Assembly (NCBI RefSeq): GCF_018139145.2
Contig: NC_059487.1
Location: 4,919,792-4,983,791, forward strand
Reading direction: 5' to 3'
Source: Gymnogyps californianus
Lineage: Eukaryota; Chordata; Aves; Accipitriformes; Cathartidae
DNA: 64,000 bases
Below, in pieces: positions 11,081 through 22,830 of the stretch; position 1 is the stretch's first letter, and each line of letters begins with the position of its first letter. The notes beneath the pieces are model-generated. The model was not told the origin of the DNA. It did not search any database and saw nothing but the letters and a program-made list of their open reading frames with translations. Made by a program: the position numbers and the translations under genes.

Positions 11081-14000
11081 ATTTTCTCCCCTACCCACCC
11101 AGCTGCCACACAAAAATAACTGAACCAGTCTGGTGTAGTTTCTCTTTGCGTAAGAGGAACATGAGAAGGAACCAGTAACAGGCGGAGTGAAATTGCCAAA
11201 TTATTTAGAAATCTTTTCTGGCTCCGATCTCCTTGCAGGTTGAATATTTCTAGACGCACGGCCAGTGCTGCTGCGCTGCTGGCCAAGAACATGTCAGATT
11301 TCACTAGCTAAGCAATGCGGGGTATGGTCAGCACTTGGTTGGGAGATCTCCAAGGAAAACTCAGGTGCTGTAGGATGTGGTAATTACTAATTCAGTAAGT
11401 AGACTTCTCAGAGTCAGTGCAGCATCTGTGTCCGATCTAGGAGGATGTTGGAGCGCTGCTAGCAAAAAGCACTGGGTAACGGTTGGCAGGATACGTTATG
11501 ACCCCATAAACCATTTTGGAATTATAAAGAAATATATATTGTGTATCATAATGGTATCAAGACCTTTTAAAACTTGTTACGCACTCACTCCCCCCCCATA
11601 ATTCCTCTGTAATCTGAGATTGCATAGGCTAAGGTACTCTCCTTGCCTGTGAGAGATCCAAGTTTAAATCGTCCCTCTGGCATTATTCCTTGTCCAAATA
11701 CATGTTCTGCCTGCCAGAGTGCATGCCACTGTGGCACGGGTCTGTTTCTTTCTCGCTTTGACCAGTGATTTTTATCTTGAGACAAGAATTAGCATATAGG
11801 AACGGAAAAACCATTTTATTAACATTTTTGGCCATAGCTGGAGCTGCAGAGCGTAAGTTTATTTCTGATGAAGAGAAAATGAGGTTCGTATTCAGAACCC
11901 TGTATGATTTGATTCTGGGACCTTGTCTGGGTTTCAATTTCTGGACTTCCATGGCTTTCAGTATGCAAAACCTGCACTTCTAATAAGGTAATACTTTCCG
12001 TCCTACCTTTTACTGTGCAGGGTTTCTCTGTAAAATATCTGACTTTCATCTGGCTCAGGCCTCCCCAGCTCCTACGGCTAGATTGAGCATGAAAGTTCTA
12101 TCTGGTGCATAGTAAATAGTAAGTAGTATTTTTCTGTGCAGTGGTAAAAATTATTTATCTCCTTACCTGGAGGAAATTGTTATTGATGTGTCTGAACACC
12201 TGTTTAAACAGCTCTGTAACAGAGAGGCTGTTAATAAGAGATATAAGAAACATCTTTTAAACTTTGGAACAACCAACTTTACACAGGTATTACGATGTAA
12301 GAACTAATGGTTTCAACATGAGAGGGTTTTACTTGAATTAAACTGTGGGGAGGCCAAGACTTAACATTCACCTTGTTTAGCTAAATCAGGATAAAACCCA
12401 GTCTTCAGGTAGACTTTTTTCCCCCTGAGCCAGCTTATACATTTGAAAAATGCACCTTCTTTTGCAATGAAGATATAGACAAAGTGATAATTTGTCCTGA
12501 AAAACCCTGAGAGGTTAACATTTCTGCATCAATTTAATCCATTTGTGGCACTTTCTTATATTATTAGTACTGCAGCTTGGCCAAAAAAACCCAACCCAAA
12601 ACCAACAAAACACAGTTTCCTAATAGATAATCTTTGCTTGATGTACTCTCTGAAATCACTCCTGAATCGAAGTGATAGGCTGAAGTAGCCCCCTCTTCTG
12701 ACCAGCCTTTAACAGGTTTTCAGCTGCTTTGTGTCTGAAATCAGCAGAGCTTTCCTCATCATGAATGAGCAAAATATGTTAATTGATTATAGAAGTTTAA
12801 GTCCCAACCAAAACACTGGTCTGTATGGGAGAAGGGGAGATAGTTAAGAAAAATGTAAATTGTCCTGCTGATTTCCAAAATCATATAGTATCTCTACAAC
12901 CTATTGAGGCCAAGTAGATATGAATTACCTTTCTTGTTGCGATCTTTTTTTTTTTTTTTGCATTGAAGATGCTCAGGAAGCTATGCAAATCGGAAATGGA
13001 CTACTAGGATATGCTGAAATGAATTTTTGGCCATGACCATTTACCTGTTTCAGCCTTGAACTGTGTGCATCCAAGGTTGTTTGTTTTTATTTTGAACTAA
13101 AAATGCATAAAGGATACAATTTCTGTGGGTACAAAAGTTCATATTCAGAATAAAGAAAAGTAAGCTCTTCCTTGCTGAAATGTATTTATTGCCAAGTAGG
13201 CTGAGAGAACATCTGGGTTTCTGCTGTATAAGATGGCCTTCAGTAGGTTTTTGTTCTTTCCACAATGGTAGTTGCCTCTTATTGCTGCATCAGAATGAAG
13301 TTCTATCTATCTATAAAGCTTTGCAATTTCTTCAGTGTTCCTCCAGACAGTTATCTTCCCGAGTTGCATAACTTTTTGACTTCCTTAACTCCTTGAATTC
13401 TGCTTTTCTTGCCTCTCTTCTGGAGTAACAAACCCTCCCATGCACACATACCTGTGCAGGATTTGCACTGGTTTTGAGGTGTACATCATGGTGCTTATTC
13501 TGCGCTGTCTTGCTCTTTTGCACTGTGTTCTTACCACTAGTGCTAGTTCTTAAAGAAGAAAATAAATAGGAAAAGTGATGCTTGTGGAGTTGAAAAATCC
13601 ATATTTATGATTTCAGACTTCCCTCTGCAAAACTTCTCGCATGCCCTCAGAGAACAGCGAAATGCTGTGTGTCTAATTTCTAAAACGAGCCTTTCTAAAG
13701 AGCTTTCAGTCTGATACAAAACATAGAAACAGAAGATGGGAAGAAACCTTCCAGGCTGAACTGCTGCGCTCTGGCTGAAACAGCATGTTCTATCCAGAGT
13801 ATGTGAAAGAGCATGGGAGAGCTCGATCCATATTCCCTTTGCAACCCAGCACTGCTCTCTCAGGTAGGTTTGGGGAGTGAAGCACAGAAAAATCTTTGCT
13901 AATTGCCTCCCCATCTGTGTATTCAGGCAAAGTCCCCATCCCCTACCTTTGTGCAATATCTGTCTGAGGAAGCCTGACAGAGAGAGTTGGGTGGGAGTAA

Positions 14001-15720
14001 GGTGAGGAACGGATATGAGGCTCAATAAGGAAGGGGAGAGTACAAGCGTCGGAGGCTTTTTGGGAATCTGATTAGTTTGGGGGGACCGTATATCTGCAGT
14101 AATTGCTTGAAGGGGGATGAGTGAATGAGAGGATGATGTTTTTTTCAGGCTACTTCAAGTAATGCCTGTGTCCAACCCAAAGATGGGGTAAGCAAATATG
14201 TACGAGTGACTGATCTGATGCCGCTCGCATCCGTTTTCATGTTCATAAACCACTGCTGATTTTAAAGAAAATTCTTTGTTCAGGATTTTTAGACTTTCTG
14301 CTTTTCCTCCCAGTGTCTGGTCCCCGTGCCTCCCCCCCCAATATTCCGTTCTGCTGTTTGCCTTTTCATTATATGTGGTATAGCAATGGCTGCATAAGTT
14401 GCATGTTACTGTTTCTGCTCTGTAATAAGATGTTTGAAATGTATATTTTCCTTCCTGTCTTGAACTTCCCCTTCTCTTTTATATAAATATGTGTTATTTT
14501 GGCTTCTGGGGACATTCTGTAGGTGTTGGAGACTTTGTGCTTTGCATGGCTGACACGAAGAAGAAGTAGTATGAATGCTAGTGAAATATTTTTGGTAAGT
14601 AGCTGAAATGAAGTTATGTTTGTAGATAAAAGCCACTTTTGTTTCTTCCAAGGCCTGTTCTCGGAGATCCCTAGCATAAGATCTAAAGATTTTAGTAGTG
14701 GAACTGATTTGCACAGGGAAGTTTAGAACTCATTTATATATTTTATATATTCTACTGGTGAAATGGGAAAGAGCCTCGGTCCCTAAAGCCCTCCATGGTA
14801 TTCAGGCATGCTGTGCCTCCAAGATGTGTTTCTGCAGTCTTCCCCTAGCCCCCTGTATCTTCTGTGCATGAATAAAATAACTCCCTAATGGTACAGGTTG
14901 CCTTCTTGGCTCAGTTCTTTAGGTGCTTTGACTGGGCTTTCGATCCCTGTAGTCACTTTATTGAAACACAGCAGGATCCTTCTGGGATGGCCTCCAAGAT
15001 AATCCTTTGAAAGATGAAATGTAGCCACTAACAAGCCATTCCATTTCTTTCTTCCCTCTCTCTGCCTCCTGCCTTGGGCAGGAAGCTATTTGGCTTCATA
15101 TTTGCAGTTCTATAAAAAGTTGGAGATGTACTGTCTCTTTTATTAGAAATAAATTAATAAATAAAAACATGTAATGGAAGGGACTTGACCTGTGAAAATC
15201 CTTCCTTCCTTCCCTTTTCCCTTGTCTCTGTTGGGGCATGCTCATGTAACTTCAGGCTCTAAAAATGGTTACAAAAAAGGGGAAAAAGAAGGGTGGGGGA
15301 AGTTTTGGGTTTTTTTTTTTCCCTGCCTAACACCTGGACCTCCCCAGAGGGATTTCCCGTCAGCTGCAGCCTTTGAGGTTGACCTTAGTTGGTTGATTGG
15401 TTTTGTTTTGCTTTGAATCAGAGCCGCACCATTTGGACATGTATTTCACGTGTCCCAGGAGCTCTTTACCTCCACCCCTCCCTCCCCCCAATGTCTTGAT
15501 GTCTATTAAAACAAATTTCTGTGCAGCCCAGTCGGGGACACGTTTGAGGTGGGGAGCCATAAGTCATCTTGCATGAAGGGATGGGAATGCCAGGCATTCC
15601 TATCTGGGCTTCCATGTGAGCTCTGAGCTGGCCCTAAGCGAAGCCCAGAGAGACTCCATGCAGACGTCTCCGTCTCTGGTTCAGTCTTGTCCTTGCATCG
15701 CTCCCATCTCTGCGCTCCCA
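11081..15720. other. non-coding stretch
   Basis: No gene recognised. A 15-base T run sits at 12945-12959. A CTCCAG|GTAAGG junction on the complement near 12165 resembles a minus-strand ratchet site. The 160-codon minus-strand open frame at 13543-14025, the longest in the window, has no recognisable domain, no splice sites at sensible positions and low-complexity ends. I regard it as chance. A block around 12690-12800 contains homeodomain-like TTAATTGAT and may be regulatory, but this is a guess. Confidence 0.55.
12945..12959 (+). repeat. poly-T run, 15 bases
   Basis: Fifteen consecutive T. It could be the tail of a very old minus-strand retroposon, but no element body is recognised beside it. 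Confidence 0.9.
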
Positions 15721-15729
15721 TCACTGAGT

Positions 15730-15890
15730 GCATGCTGCTGCCTCTGCTGGGAGTGCAACAACAAAGCTCTTAAGAATACCCAGGCAGCCAAAAATAACAG
15801 CAATAAAAATAAAGACATTATTAAAGCCAGATACGACTGATCTGAAGTCACAGCGAGTGTAACATGACTCAGTCAAATCCCCAGGACAGT
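15730..15890. promoter_or_regulatory. candidate enhancer-like block with SOX and AP-1 motifs
   Basis: This block has the low-repeat, motif-dense look of a conserved non-coding element. It contains AACAAAG (15760-15766, SOX/TCF-type), several AATAA/TTATTA stretches and a perfect AP-1 site TGACTCA (15865-15871). No protein-coding reading is convincing; the 116-codon minus-strand frame crossing it looks spurious. Conservation is an inference that only alignment to other vertebrates can establish. Confidence 0.3.
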
Positions 15891-16300
15891 TGGAGACAGA
15901 AAGGGAAGGAGAGAGGAAAATCTCTATCTGTTTAAAGTTCTGGGCCCCAAACTCCTTACAAGTCCGCTTTGATAATTCATCAGACAACCACAAAAAAGAA
16001 TGCCTCCCCCGCTCCAGATGCAACCGTGTCTTGTCCCAGCCTCTTTTTCCACAGCCTGTGAATCTCACCACATCAAGGGGGAGAGAAAATACATTTAAAA
16101 GTTCTCCTTATTTAGGTTGGGAAGGTTTGAAATATCCTCTGAAGGCAAACGTGTGTGTATGACTGAAGGCATGCGTGCGTGAGTATATACACATGTAGAG
16201 TACTTGGGAAAAGGGGAAAAATTACTGGAAAAAGCAGCATTTGCAGTTCATACCCAATGCAGTTGGAGAAAGAGGCGGCTGTAAGCCTCTGTATTGTGGC
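15891..16300. other. non-coding stretch with TG-rich patch
   Basis: No gene. An imperfect (TG)n/(CA)n-type patch with GTGTGTATG and GCGTGCGTGAG lies at about 16150-16195; otherwise nothing recognisable. Confidence 0.6.
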
Positions 16301-16345
16301 ACGGTTAAGCTAACTAGAGAAAAAAACCCCAAAGCCTACACCAGA

Positions 16346-16712
16346 GCGTAGAGAGTGGCCCAACGCCTGCCTGTAGTCTGGGATGGGTAACTGCACCCTC
16401 ACCCCATTGCTTGCATCGGATGCAATAGGGGAAGAACTCAGAGTGCAGGCAGTGCTTCGCAAAAAAGTAAACTCTCCTAGATGCATTCGTTTGGCTGTTG
16501 GTGGGACGCTTGCTGGAAAAGCAGATTGACGTACTAGGGTGCAATACGAATGGAAGAGAAACGTAGGATCGAGCACTGTTTGCTATTCGCTGCTATCAAG
16601 ACGAGAGATTAATTTTTCAGGCCTGTAGTTGTATTGGAGGTCTCAAGGGGGTGCCACGAAAGAGGGACTCCCCGCGTCATTTGGGGAGAGTGGCTTTGAC
16701 TAATGGACTCGA
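16346..16712. other. CpG-retaining block
   Basis: I count 16 CpG dinucleotides between about 16346 and 16711 in DNA of only moderate GC content, spread evenly rather than clustered. Vertebrate DNA normally loses CpG through methylation, and the flanking kilobases have very few. Possible explanations are a hypomethylated regulatory element, a formerly coding segment, or a more recent insertion. Short minus-strand open frames (16310-16576) cover part of it, but no protein family is recognised. Confidence 0.5.
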
Positions 16713-16729
16713 AGCAAATGGTAGAAAAG

Positions 16730-19700
16730 GGGCCAACCAAGAAAACTTGGATCTGTTTTCAGTGTCACACAGTGTGTGTGTTTTGTTCTCAGATCTTAGC
16801 TGAGGCCAACTCTGATATAAACAGATGGACTTCAAAGTAGTTGGTCTGAATAAAAGCTTACATGATATTTTAATGATTCAACTCTTTTGGGACTGTAAAA
16901 CTAGATTGAAAATCTCAGAAGGTATTTATTTTTGCTTTTTGGGCCAGGCAGAGATACAAGGAATAGATCTGGTTCAATATTTTTGGTTGATATTTTGTTT
17001 GTTTTTCAGCACCCTATGACTCTGAGATGCTTTTGCGCTTCTTAGAAGGGAAAATAACCTGCTTTTGAAACTGAAATTGTTACCTAATGTTTTTTTAATT
17101 GTTGATTTTTTTTTTTTTTAAATTTGAAACTTCTCAGTCTTTCAGGGCTTGATACCCCTTTCTTTTCTCTTTTCTCTTTTCTCTCTCTGTTGTTCAATAC
17201 AAAGGAATCATGTCTTGCTGCTGGTTTTTATTCTTGACAGGTTTTTGTTACCATCTTTTTTTACTTCATTTGATTGGTTTTGAAAATAAAGATCTTTAGA
17301 AAAGGTCATGTGGCAAAAATGAAATATAAAGAAAAGAATGTGTAAATTCAGAGGAAAATTTCAGTGTCTGCAGTGTTTTAAATGGGGAAGGTTTTCTTTC
17401 CCTTTTCCCCTACCAGTTCTTTGTCTCTATGAAATGTCTCCTTTTGCATTTTTTTGGGAAAGGTTAATGAGAATTTCCATAGGCCAGTTACGAGTGCAAG
17501 AAGTTAACTTGTGGTAACCCTGCAGCTCTGCTCCTGCTCCTGGCTGGAATCAGGCAGTGCCAAATGTGAATGAGGCATGGAGATTTCATTGCTCTTTTTC
17601 AAGCCTGAAAAGCCTTGAATAATCTTTTGAGGGATGAGTGGATCTGGTACTGAATATTTAGACCTCAATTTTGGGTATTTCATGTCATCTTAGTCCTCCA
17701 GCTTTGCAGAAAACCTGTTCCTAATGTGCAAATCCCAAGGGATTTCAGTGCCAGCACAGATAGACCAGTTGAACATTGTCCTGGGTTTTCAAGAGTAAAC
17801 CGCAAAGCCAGTATTTGCAATCCTCGTTCTGATAAACAACAAATTGTGTGATTTGCCTGAGCTCTGTCCTCGAGACGTAAGTTGGGGCATAGTCTGAAGG
17901 ATTTCCTCTCTTTGCGAATCTAACCGAGCAAGATTTGACTGCAAGATGCAATACAATTTGAGCACTTTATTTGCTAGGGCTTGTTACACAAGTTCCAGAC
18001 AGGCAATATGTTACTTGACTAATGCCACAGACAGTATAACCACAGTCTTTCAAAATGTATTTGATGTCCCTAACAGAGCCTTGTAAGCTCTGTACTGTAT
18101 GCCCAGGCTATATACAGAAGTTTTAATTTAGAAAGGCTACTACTTGCAGTTGTGTCAATATTACTTTAAAAAGTGTTTGGGCAGAGGCGGGGGGAGATGA
18201 GAGAGCAATTTTGGACCAGATTCCTGGAAACCAGTATGTCAATATATAAAGTCAAATCTTATATTAAGGATTATATACAAAATGGAAAATGAATGGTCTG
18301 AAGAATTTTTTGTGAAACATTAGCTAGCACAGACAAACTCCCCATCTAGTTTTTTGTTGCCCTCATTGCTGTCAAATCTGAACGCTTTCTGATAACCGAC
18401 ATGACATACATCTGTCACACACATTTCATTTTCTGTTTCCCCAGTGGAGCAGTATGTTTTAGTTATTTTTAAATGTATACACTGCTGGTGCCTATATTAG
18501 AAAAAGTAAGGCTGTGTTAGTCTGCTCTTGGTGTGGAAGGCAGCAAGGCTGCAGTGGTCCATAGCTGTTGCATTTATTCCCTGGATGCTGGGAAAGCTGA
18601 GTCCAGCACGGAACAAGATGCGTCCTCTGACTTGAGAGAGGAATAGTCACCAGCAACTATTCCTATTTTCTAGGTAATCTGGATTCAGATGGCTATGTTT
18701 AAAAGATGGATATTCTTAAATGCTTTCAGAATCCACTTTTAACTAAGGCTTTTTTTTTTTTTACGTTAGAGCTAGGATTTTCATAGGGAGTGAAAGGAGT
18801 TACATGCCCAATTTCTATGTTAGGTAGGCATACATCGATGTGCAACTGCCTTAGGTTACTCTGACCATTCCTACCTATCTGTTAATTATTGCTGAAAAAA
18901 CGTGTTGATTGAAACACCTAAAGCATTTCTAAAATGTGCTCCCTTGTTCCAGTGCAGCTAAGCCCAGTGGGCTATTGAAATATCGCAGACTTAGAATTTG
19001 CAGAGGGTCGGTTAGGTGCATGTGCATGCCTTGTCCCTGCTTGTGTCTTCAGTTGGGATAAATTGATATGCAGTCTCAGATGAGCCTGGAACTTGGGAGT
19101 CATTTCCATGAGGTGTCTCAGTTTTATAAAACTGTTTATAGCTCTAGATTTAACATTGAACTGAACTTTCTAATTCCTAAAATATGTTAATGAATCTGAT
19201 AATGATGAATGTCTAGTCCATGTGCTCTGTAACTTAAATACCTCTTTGGAACTGTATCCAAACACAGAGCCATACTTCTGACCTTGGAGCTACTTTTTGT
19301 GCTGAGATTATTTCTTTCCCAAAGGTCATTATCAGCCGTGATCTGTTAGGTACAGGCAGCCGCTGTGCCTAGACATGAATGTTCACAGAATGAGTGACTC
19401 TCAGGACATGTTTCAGTGGCTTTCTTAGACACCTGAATTACTCCGAGATGTTTGTCCTCCTGTATTTTTCATAAGCAAAATTCTGGCTGTGTCCTCCTTA
19501 TCCCTTGAATGGCAATAGAGACTAGTGGTGAAGCCTCATTTTTGGTTTGGTCCCGCTGCATCCAGGGCATTTTCAGAGCACTGAATTTGAGTGTGAGCCC
19601 TGAACCAAACAAGAGACAGATATGAGGGCAAAGAGGTGGTGTTCAACTGAACCTACCAAAGTTTAAGATTTAATTGGAAGGATATTGTTGGATTGTTGCA

Positions 19701-20039
19701 ACATATTGCTTTTCCATATTTCCATATGTGATCCTAGCTTGGGGTCATTTGAGAGCAGTCCAAGTGATGACTTCAGCAAGTATCTTAAATAAATTAGGAT
19801 CAGGCAGTGACGGAAGAATTCTGGTTGTGGTTGGTCTGTCTTTTGGAAACTAGAGCATATTAGCAGAAACCAACAACAAATTTAGTATCATGAATCTATT
19901 GGGAAAGGAGAAAAACTTCCACATTGCAGCATCTCCTACCTCAAAGTCAAGGACGTGAAATATCTCAGTTGGCCACCACATCATGAAGGACGATTTATTG
20001 CATCTGTTTAAAAACAATTCTGTATTCTCTGGGGGCTCT
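16730..20039. other. non-coding stretch
   Basis: AT-rich DNA without recognisable genes. It includes a 14-base T run (17106-17119) and a (TCTTTTC)n pyrimidine tract (17157-17189). No interspersed repeat was recognised with confidence before the CR1 3' end at 20.05 kb. Confidence 0.6.
17157..17189 (+). repeat. pyrimidine microsatellite (TCTTTTC)n
   Basis: About three to four tandem copies of a 7-base TCTTTTC unit end in CTCTCTCTG. It is a simple polypyrimidine tract and could form triplex-type DNA. Confidence 0.85.
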
Positions 20040-20049
20040 GTCCTTCACT

Positions 20050-20106
20050 AGCAGAGTTTCAGACTCAATGATCTAATAGATCTTTTTCCATCTCTAACTT
20101 TCGTGG
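20050..20106 (+). mobile_element. CR1-type LINE 3'-end relic
   Basis: The plus strand reads CAGACTCAATGATCTAATAG then ATCTTTTTCCATCTCTAAC, which aligns with the 3' terminal region of sauropsid CR1 elements (consensus about CAGACTAGATGATCTAATGG then TCCCTTCTGGCCTTAAAC). Only the end of the 3' UTR is recognisable, as expected for heavily 5'-truncated CR1 copies. Many mismatches indicate great age. Confidence 0.5.
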
Positions 20107-20109
20107 CTT

Positions 20110-21358
20110 GCCATATGTAGAGATAAACATCTTTCTTTCCGATCAGCATTGACGGACAGACTTTCAGGCATGGAAACATTATTGTGTGTGTGGGATAGGG
20201 GGAGGGGAGGTAAGGCCATTTGCTGAGTGTTATTGTCTCCAGGGCATAGGATTATTGGAAAATGATAAATAGCTGGGCAGGCAAAGGAAATATGAAAACC
20301 GTGTCGCGGAACAGAGCTGCCCAAGATTTCTGTTCATATTGCAGTGACCAAAAGAAATTTACATTGGAAAAACCCTCTTGCCTTCAGGGCTGAATGTTAT
20401 GAACCTTCAAAGTGATTCTTGAGAAGAAAAGGGGTTGGGAATGAAAGGAGTGGGAGGGATTGCCATGCTGTTTCTATGGAGCAGGGGTCACTGCAGAATA
20501 ACATTCATCATCTTGTTGGTGCTGTTCTGAGAATGGGAACAAGGTGGGAGAGATAAAAGCAAGGTTGAACTGCAATCTGGCATTTGCTGCTTGTTCTCCA
20601 GTCCCATGGGAGCTGCGAATGGACTAAGTCCAAACTTTTTTCTTCTGGATTTCATTCAGGGATTGTTCAGCTGGCCTGCGGACTGGGTGCCTTTACTGTA
20701 ATAACTTGTTTTTCCCTCAGCTTGCTTGGAGTTCAGCGTTCCATTCAAATGTATTAGTCATAGGTGTATATATAATGGACAAATCTTCTGCCAGTTAGCA
20801 TGGATCTATGAGAGTTTATAGCACTTGAAGATTGGGTCTAAGAACTAAAATACTGGCCATAATTTGTGCCTCAAGAAAGTAAGGACAGAGATCAGTCCAT
20901 CATTAACATGTAATTATTTCCATTTGGGGTTGTATCCCATTCTAAAAATGTCACCAGATTTGTTCTTGTTATTTCAGTTCCTCCCCCCACCTCGGCCCCC
21001 CAATCCAAAACCAAACCCCCTGAAAAACAACAGAACACCTATGACTGGGTAGGCTGAAATGTTAACGAGGATAAACTGAAACAGTCTCTGTTTCTTTTGA
21101 AACCAAGGAATTGGACAAACCGGCCATGGTAGATGATTCTCTGTGTTCCTTATACGTGTCATGGGGCAAAAGGTGTAAGTAATGTGTGCTTTGAATGCAA
21201 AATGAACATCAGAGGAAGTTGAAAAATATGGTATCTTTCAATAATATTTGATTTCAAATCAAAAATAACTTTTTTGATTGGCAGGCTTACTTTGCAATTG
21301 GAAAACAGGACGCTGCATCTTTGATTCAGTTATTGGACAAAGTAATTGAATTCAAACT
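20110..21358. other. non-coding stretch
   Basis: No gene recognised. A C-rich patch at about 20982-21022 gives spurious proline-rich open frames. TGTGTGTGGG microsatellite-like sequence lies near 20185. Confidence 0.6.
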
Positions 21359-21412
21359 GGGGGCCTAATTTTCAGAGTAACTGAGTACCCTTCCATTGCA
21401 TGTTGTTTCCAA
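21359..21412. repeat. relic of sauropsid palindromic repeat (CTGATTTTCAGAG type)
   Basis: GGGGGCCTAATTTTCAGAGT followed by CTGAGTACCCTTCCATTG closely resembles one arm of the palindromic repeat GGGCCTGATTTTCAGAGGTGCTGAGCACCC...CCATTGACTTCAATGG. The mirrored arm is lost or diverged. Elements of this class are probably non-autonomous DNA transposons. Confidence 0.5.
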
Positions 21413-22699
21413 ATGGAGGAAAAAAAGGCGTCACATTTTGTCATCTCCTCTACCTCACTGTATTTAAAGCTGCCATGAATTGCATTGTATTTTGCATAGG
21501 GGGTGATGGAAACAGTGCATCAGGCCTATGCAGCATAGATTCAGCTGCTGTATTTAAGTGTGCTATGTTTGCTTTTTAATGTATATTTAGACACACTAGC
21601 CATCTGAGGCATTGATTCAACATTCCTGTGGCTCTTTGGCTGGGCTGGCAGGCCATCACTGCTTTGCAGCACTCACCAGCTTTTTGTTCCTGGCAAAATT
21701 CTCATTTAAATTATCTCTTTTGGCAGATCTGTCAAGGAGAGATGAACACTCTCTTGTTGTATCTTCTAATCCCTGTTTAGCTGTTTGATGTTGCTTTCTA
21801 CCCGAGTAATGTGATACTTTGGTATTACAGGCTGAATGACAGCTGTAATGAGGTTGAGATTTTCACATGAGAAGCATTCAGCACTTCACTTTTAGGCTTG
21901 TTTGCAAGTTCCCATTGGAATGGTGGAGAGATGGATTATCACTTGAGAGGCTGAGGCTCAGTGGTTGCACTTGGTTGTGCTGGGTGATCTCAAGAGCTGA
22001 TTTGAACTTCAGTGCGCTCCTAAGGCCCTACGTGTTGCATTCCCATTTTCTTTCTAGAGATTTAGCCTGGCTTCAGACTGTCTTTAAATTGCATTCAGCG
22101 CCAGTGCTGTCTTATGAAAATCCCTGACCACGTTATCCACCCAACGCTGGTTTTGTAGCAACACCTCAAAGGATGATGAGAGATAAATTTTGCTACACCA
22201 AGCACATACTTCCACAGCTGTCCCCATGGAGGGCGATTCATGTGCATTTGAGTGTGCTGAAAGCACAGGCAAAGTTTGGCTGTTGAAAGAGCTGTGTAGG
22301 TTGTTCCAGAACTTGCACAGAGGGGTAATCTGCTGAGCCAAAGTGTGTAGCTGGGCAGTGAACTGGATTTGGAGCCTGGCCCTGAGGCAGGTCAGACACA
22401 ACAGTGTTGACCCATCCACTGCATCAACAAAACCTTGTTCCAAAAGATGCTGAAGTATTTTATAAGCTGTTGACAGGGCATTGATGTCTCTAAAATAATT
22501 ATTAGATACAATTCAAAATGGGAAAAAGAAGCAAGGCTGATAGCCATTGCTGCGTGTACTTGATAGCCAGGCTATTATTCTAAAAACACAGTGGCATGCC
22601 TCATGATTTTTTGAAGCTGATTTTTTCATTCCCGACATATGGCTTGCACTTGAATGGGGAAATGCCTTGCTCCAAGTAATATCTCTGCTGGGTGCTCAC
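21413..22699. other. non-coding stretch with unexplained minus-strand open frame
   Basis: No gene recognised. The minus strand carries a 119-codon open frame at 22084-22443. It lacks recognisable domains and clear splice sites. It lies downstream (in minus-strand sense) of the exon candidate at 22700-22830, so it could conceivably belong to the same transcript, but nothing shows this. Confidence 0.45.
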
Positions 22700-22830
22700 C
22701 AGAGCCATAGGAATTAGTGTTACCAGATCGGGCCGCTGGTTCATTCGGCCCAGAGTCTCGTTCCGGCCAGTGCCCAGAACCAGATGCTCCTTCAGCAGGA
22801 AGTTTATGTATTCTTGGAAAGGACAGTTAT
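22700..22830 (-). CDS. candidate internal exon, unknown gene (minus strand)
   Basis: This 131-nt segment sits inside a 109-codon minus-strand open frame (22601-22930). It is clearly more GC-rich than its surroundings and carries five CpGs. Its encoded peptide is of balanced, globular composition and includes YINFLLKEHLVLGTGRNETL; I do not recognise the family. On the minus strand it ends at a good donor, GCTCTG|GTGAGC, in phase 0. It begins after an acceptor-like TTATCAG with a moderate pyrimidine tract; a second possible acceptor, CCTTTCCAAG, would start the exon at 22812 in the same frame. A phase-1 upstream exon is required, which the open segment at 23713-23827 could supply across an 882-nt intron. 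It could instead be a decayed retrocopy or chance. Confidence 0.25.

Noticed and set aside
12093..12125. L2-type LINE 3' end (CTGGTGCATAGTAAATAGTA)
   Set aside because: Resembles CTGGCACATAGTAGGTGCTT but the match is only about 20 bases with no supporting upstream sequence.
13543..14025. 160-codon minus-strand open frame, the longest in the window
   Set aside because: No domain, no repeat-family resemblance, aromatic low-complexity end, no splice sites at its borders, and length is within chance for 64 kb in six frames.
15721..16071. 116-codon minus-strand frame
   Set aside because: Overlaps the motif-dense block and has no family resemblance; plus-strand frames overlap it.
21930..21965. 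Alu-like wording (CACTTGAGAGGCTGAGG)
   Set aside because: Isolated 17-base resemblance; no other Alu parts, and primate SINEs are not expected with CR1-type debris.
22084..22443. 119-codon minus-strand open frame as a transposase or gene exon
   Set aside because: Considered as hAT transposase or domesticated gene; none of the expected motifs is present and there are no clear splice sites.
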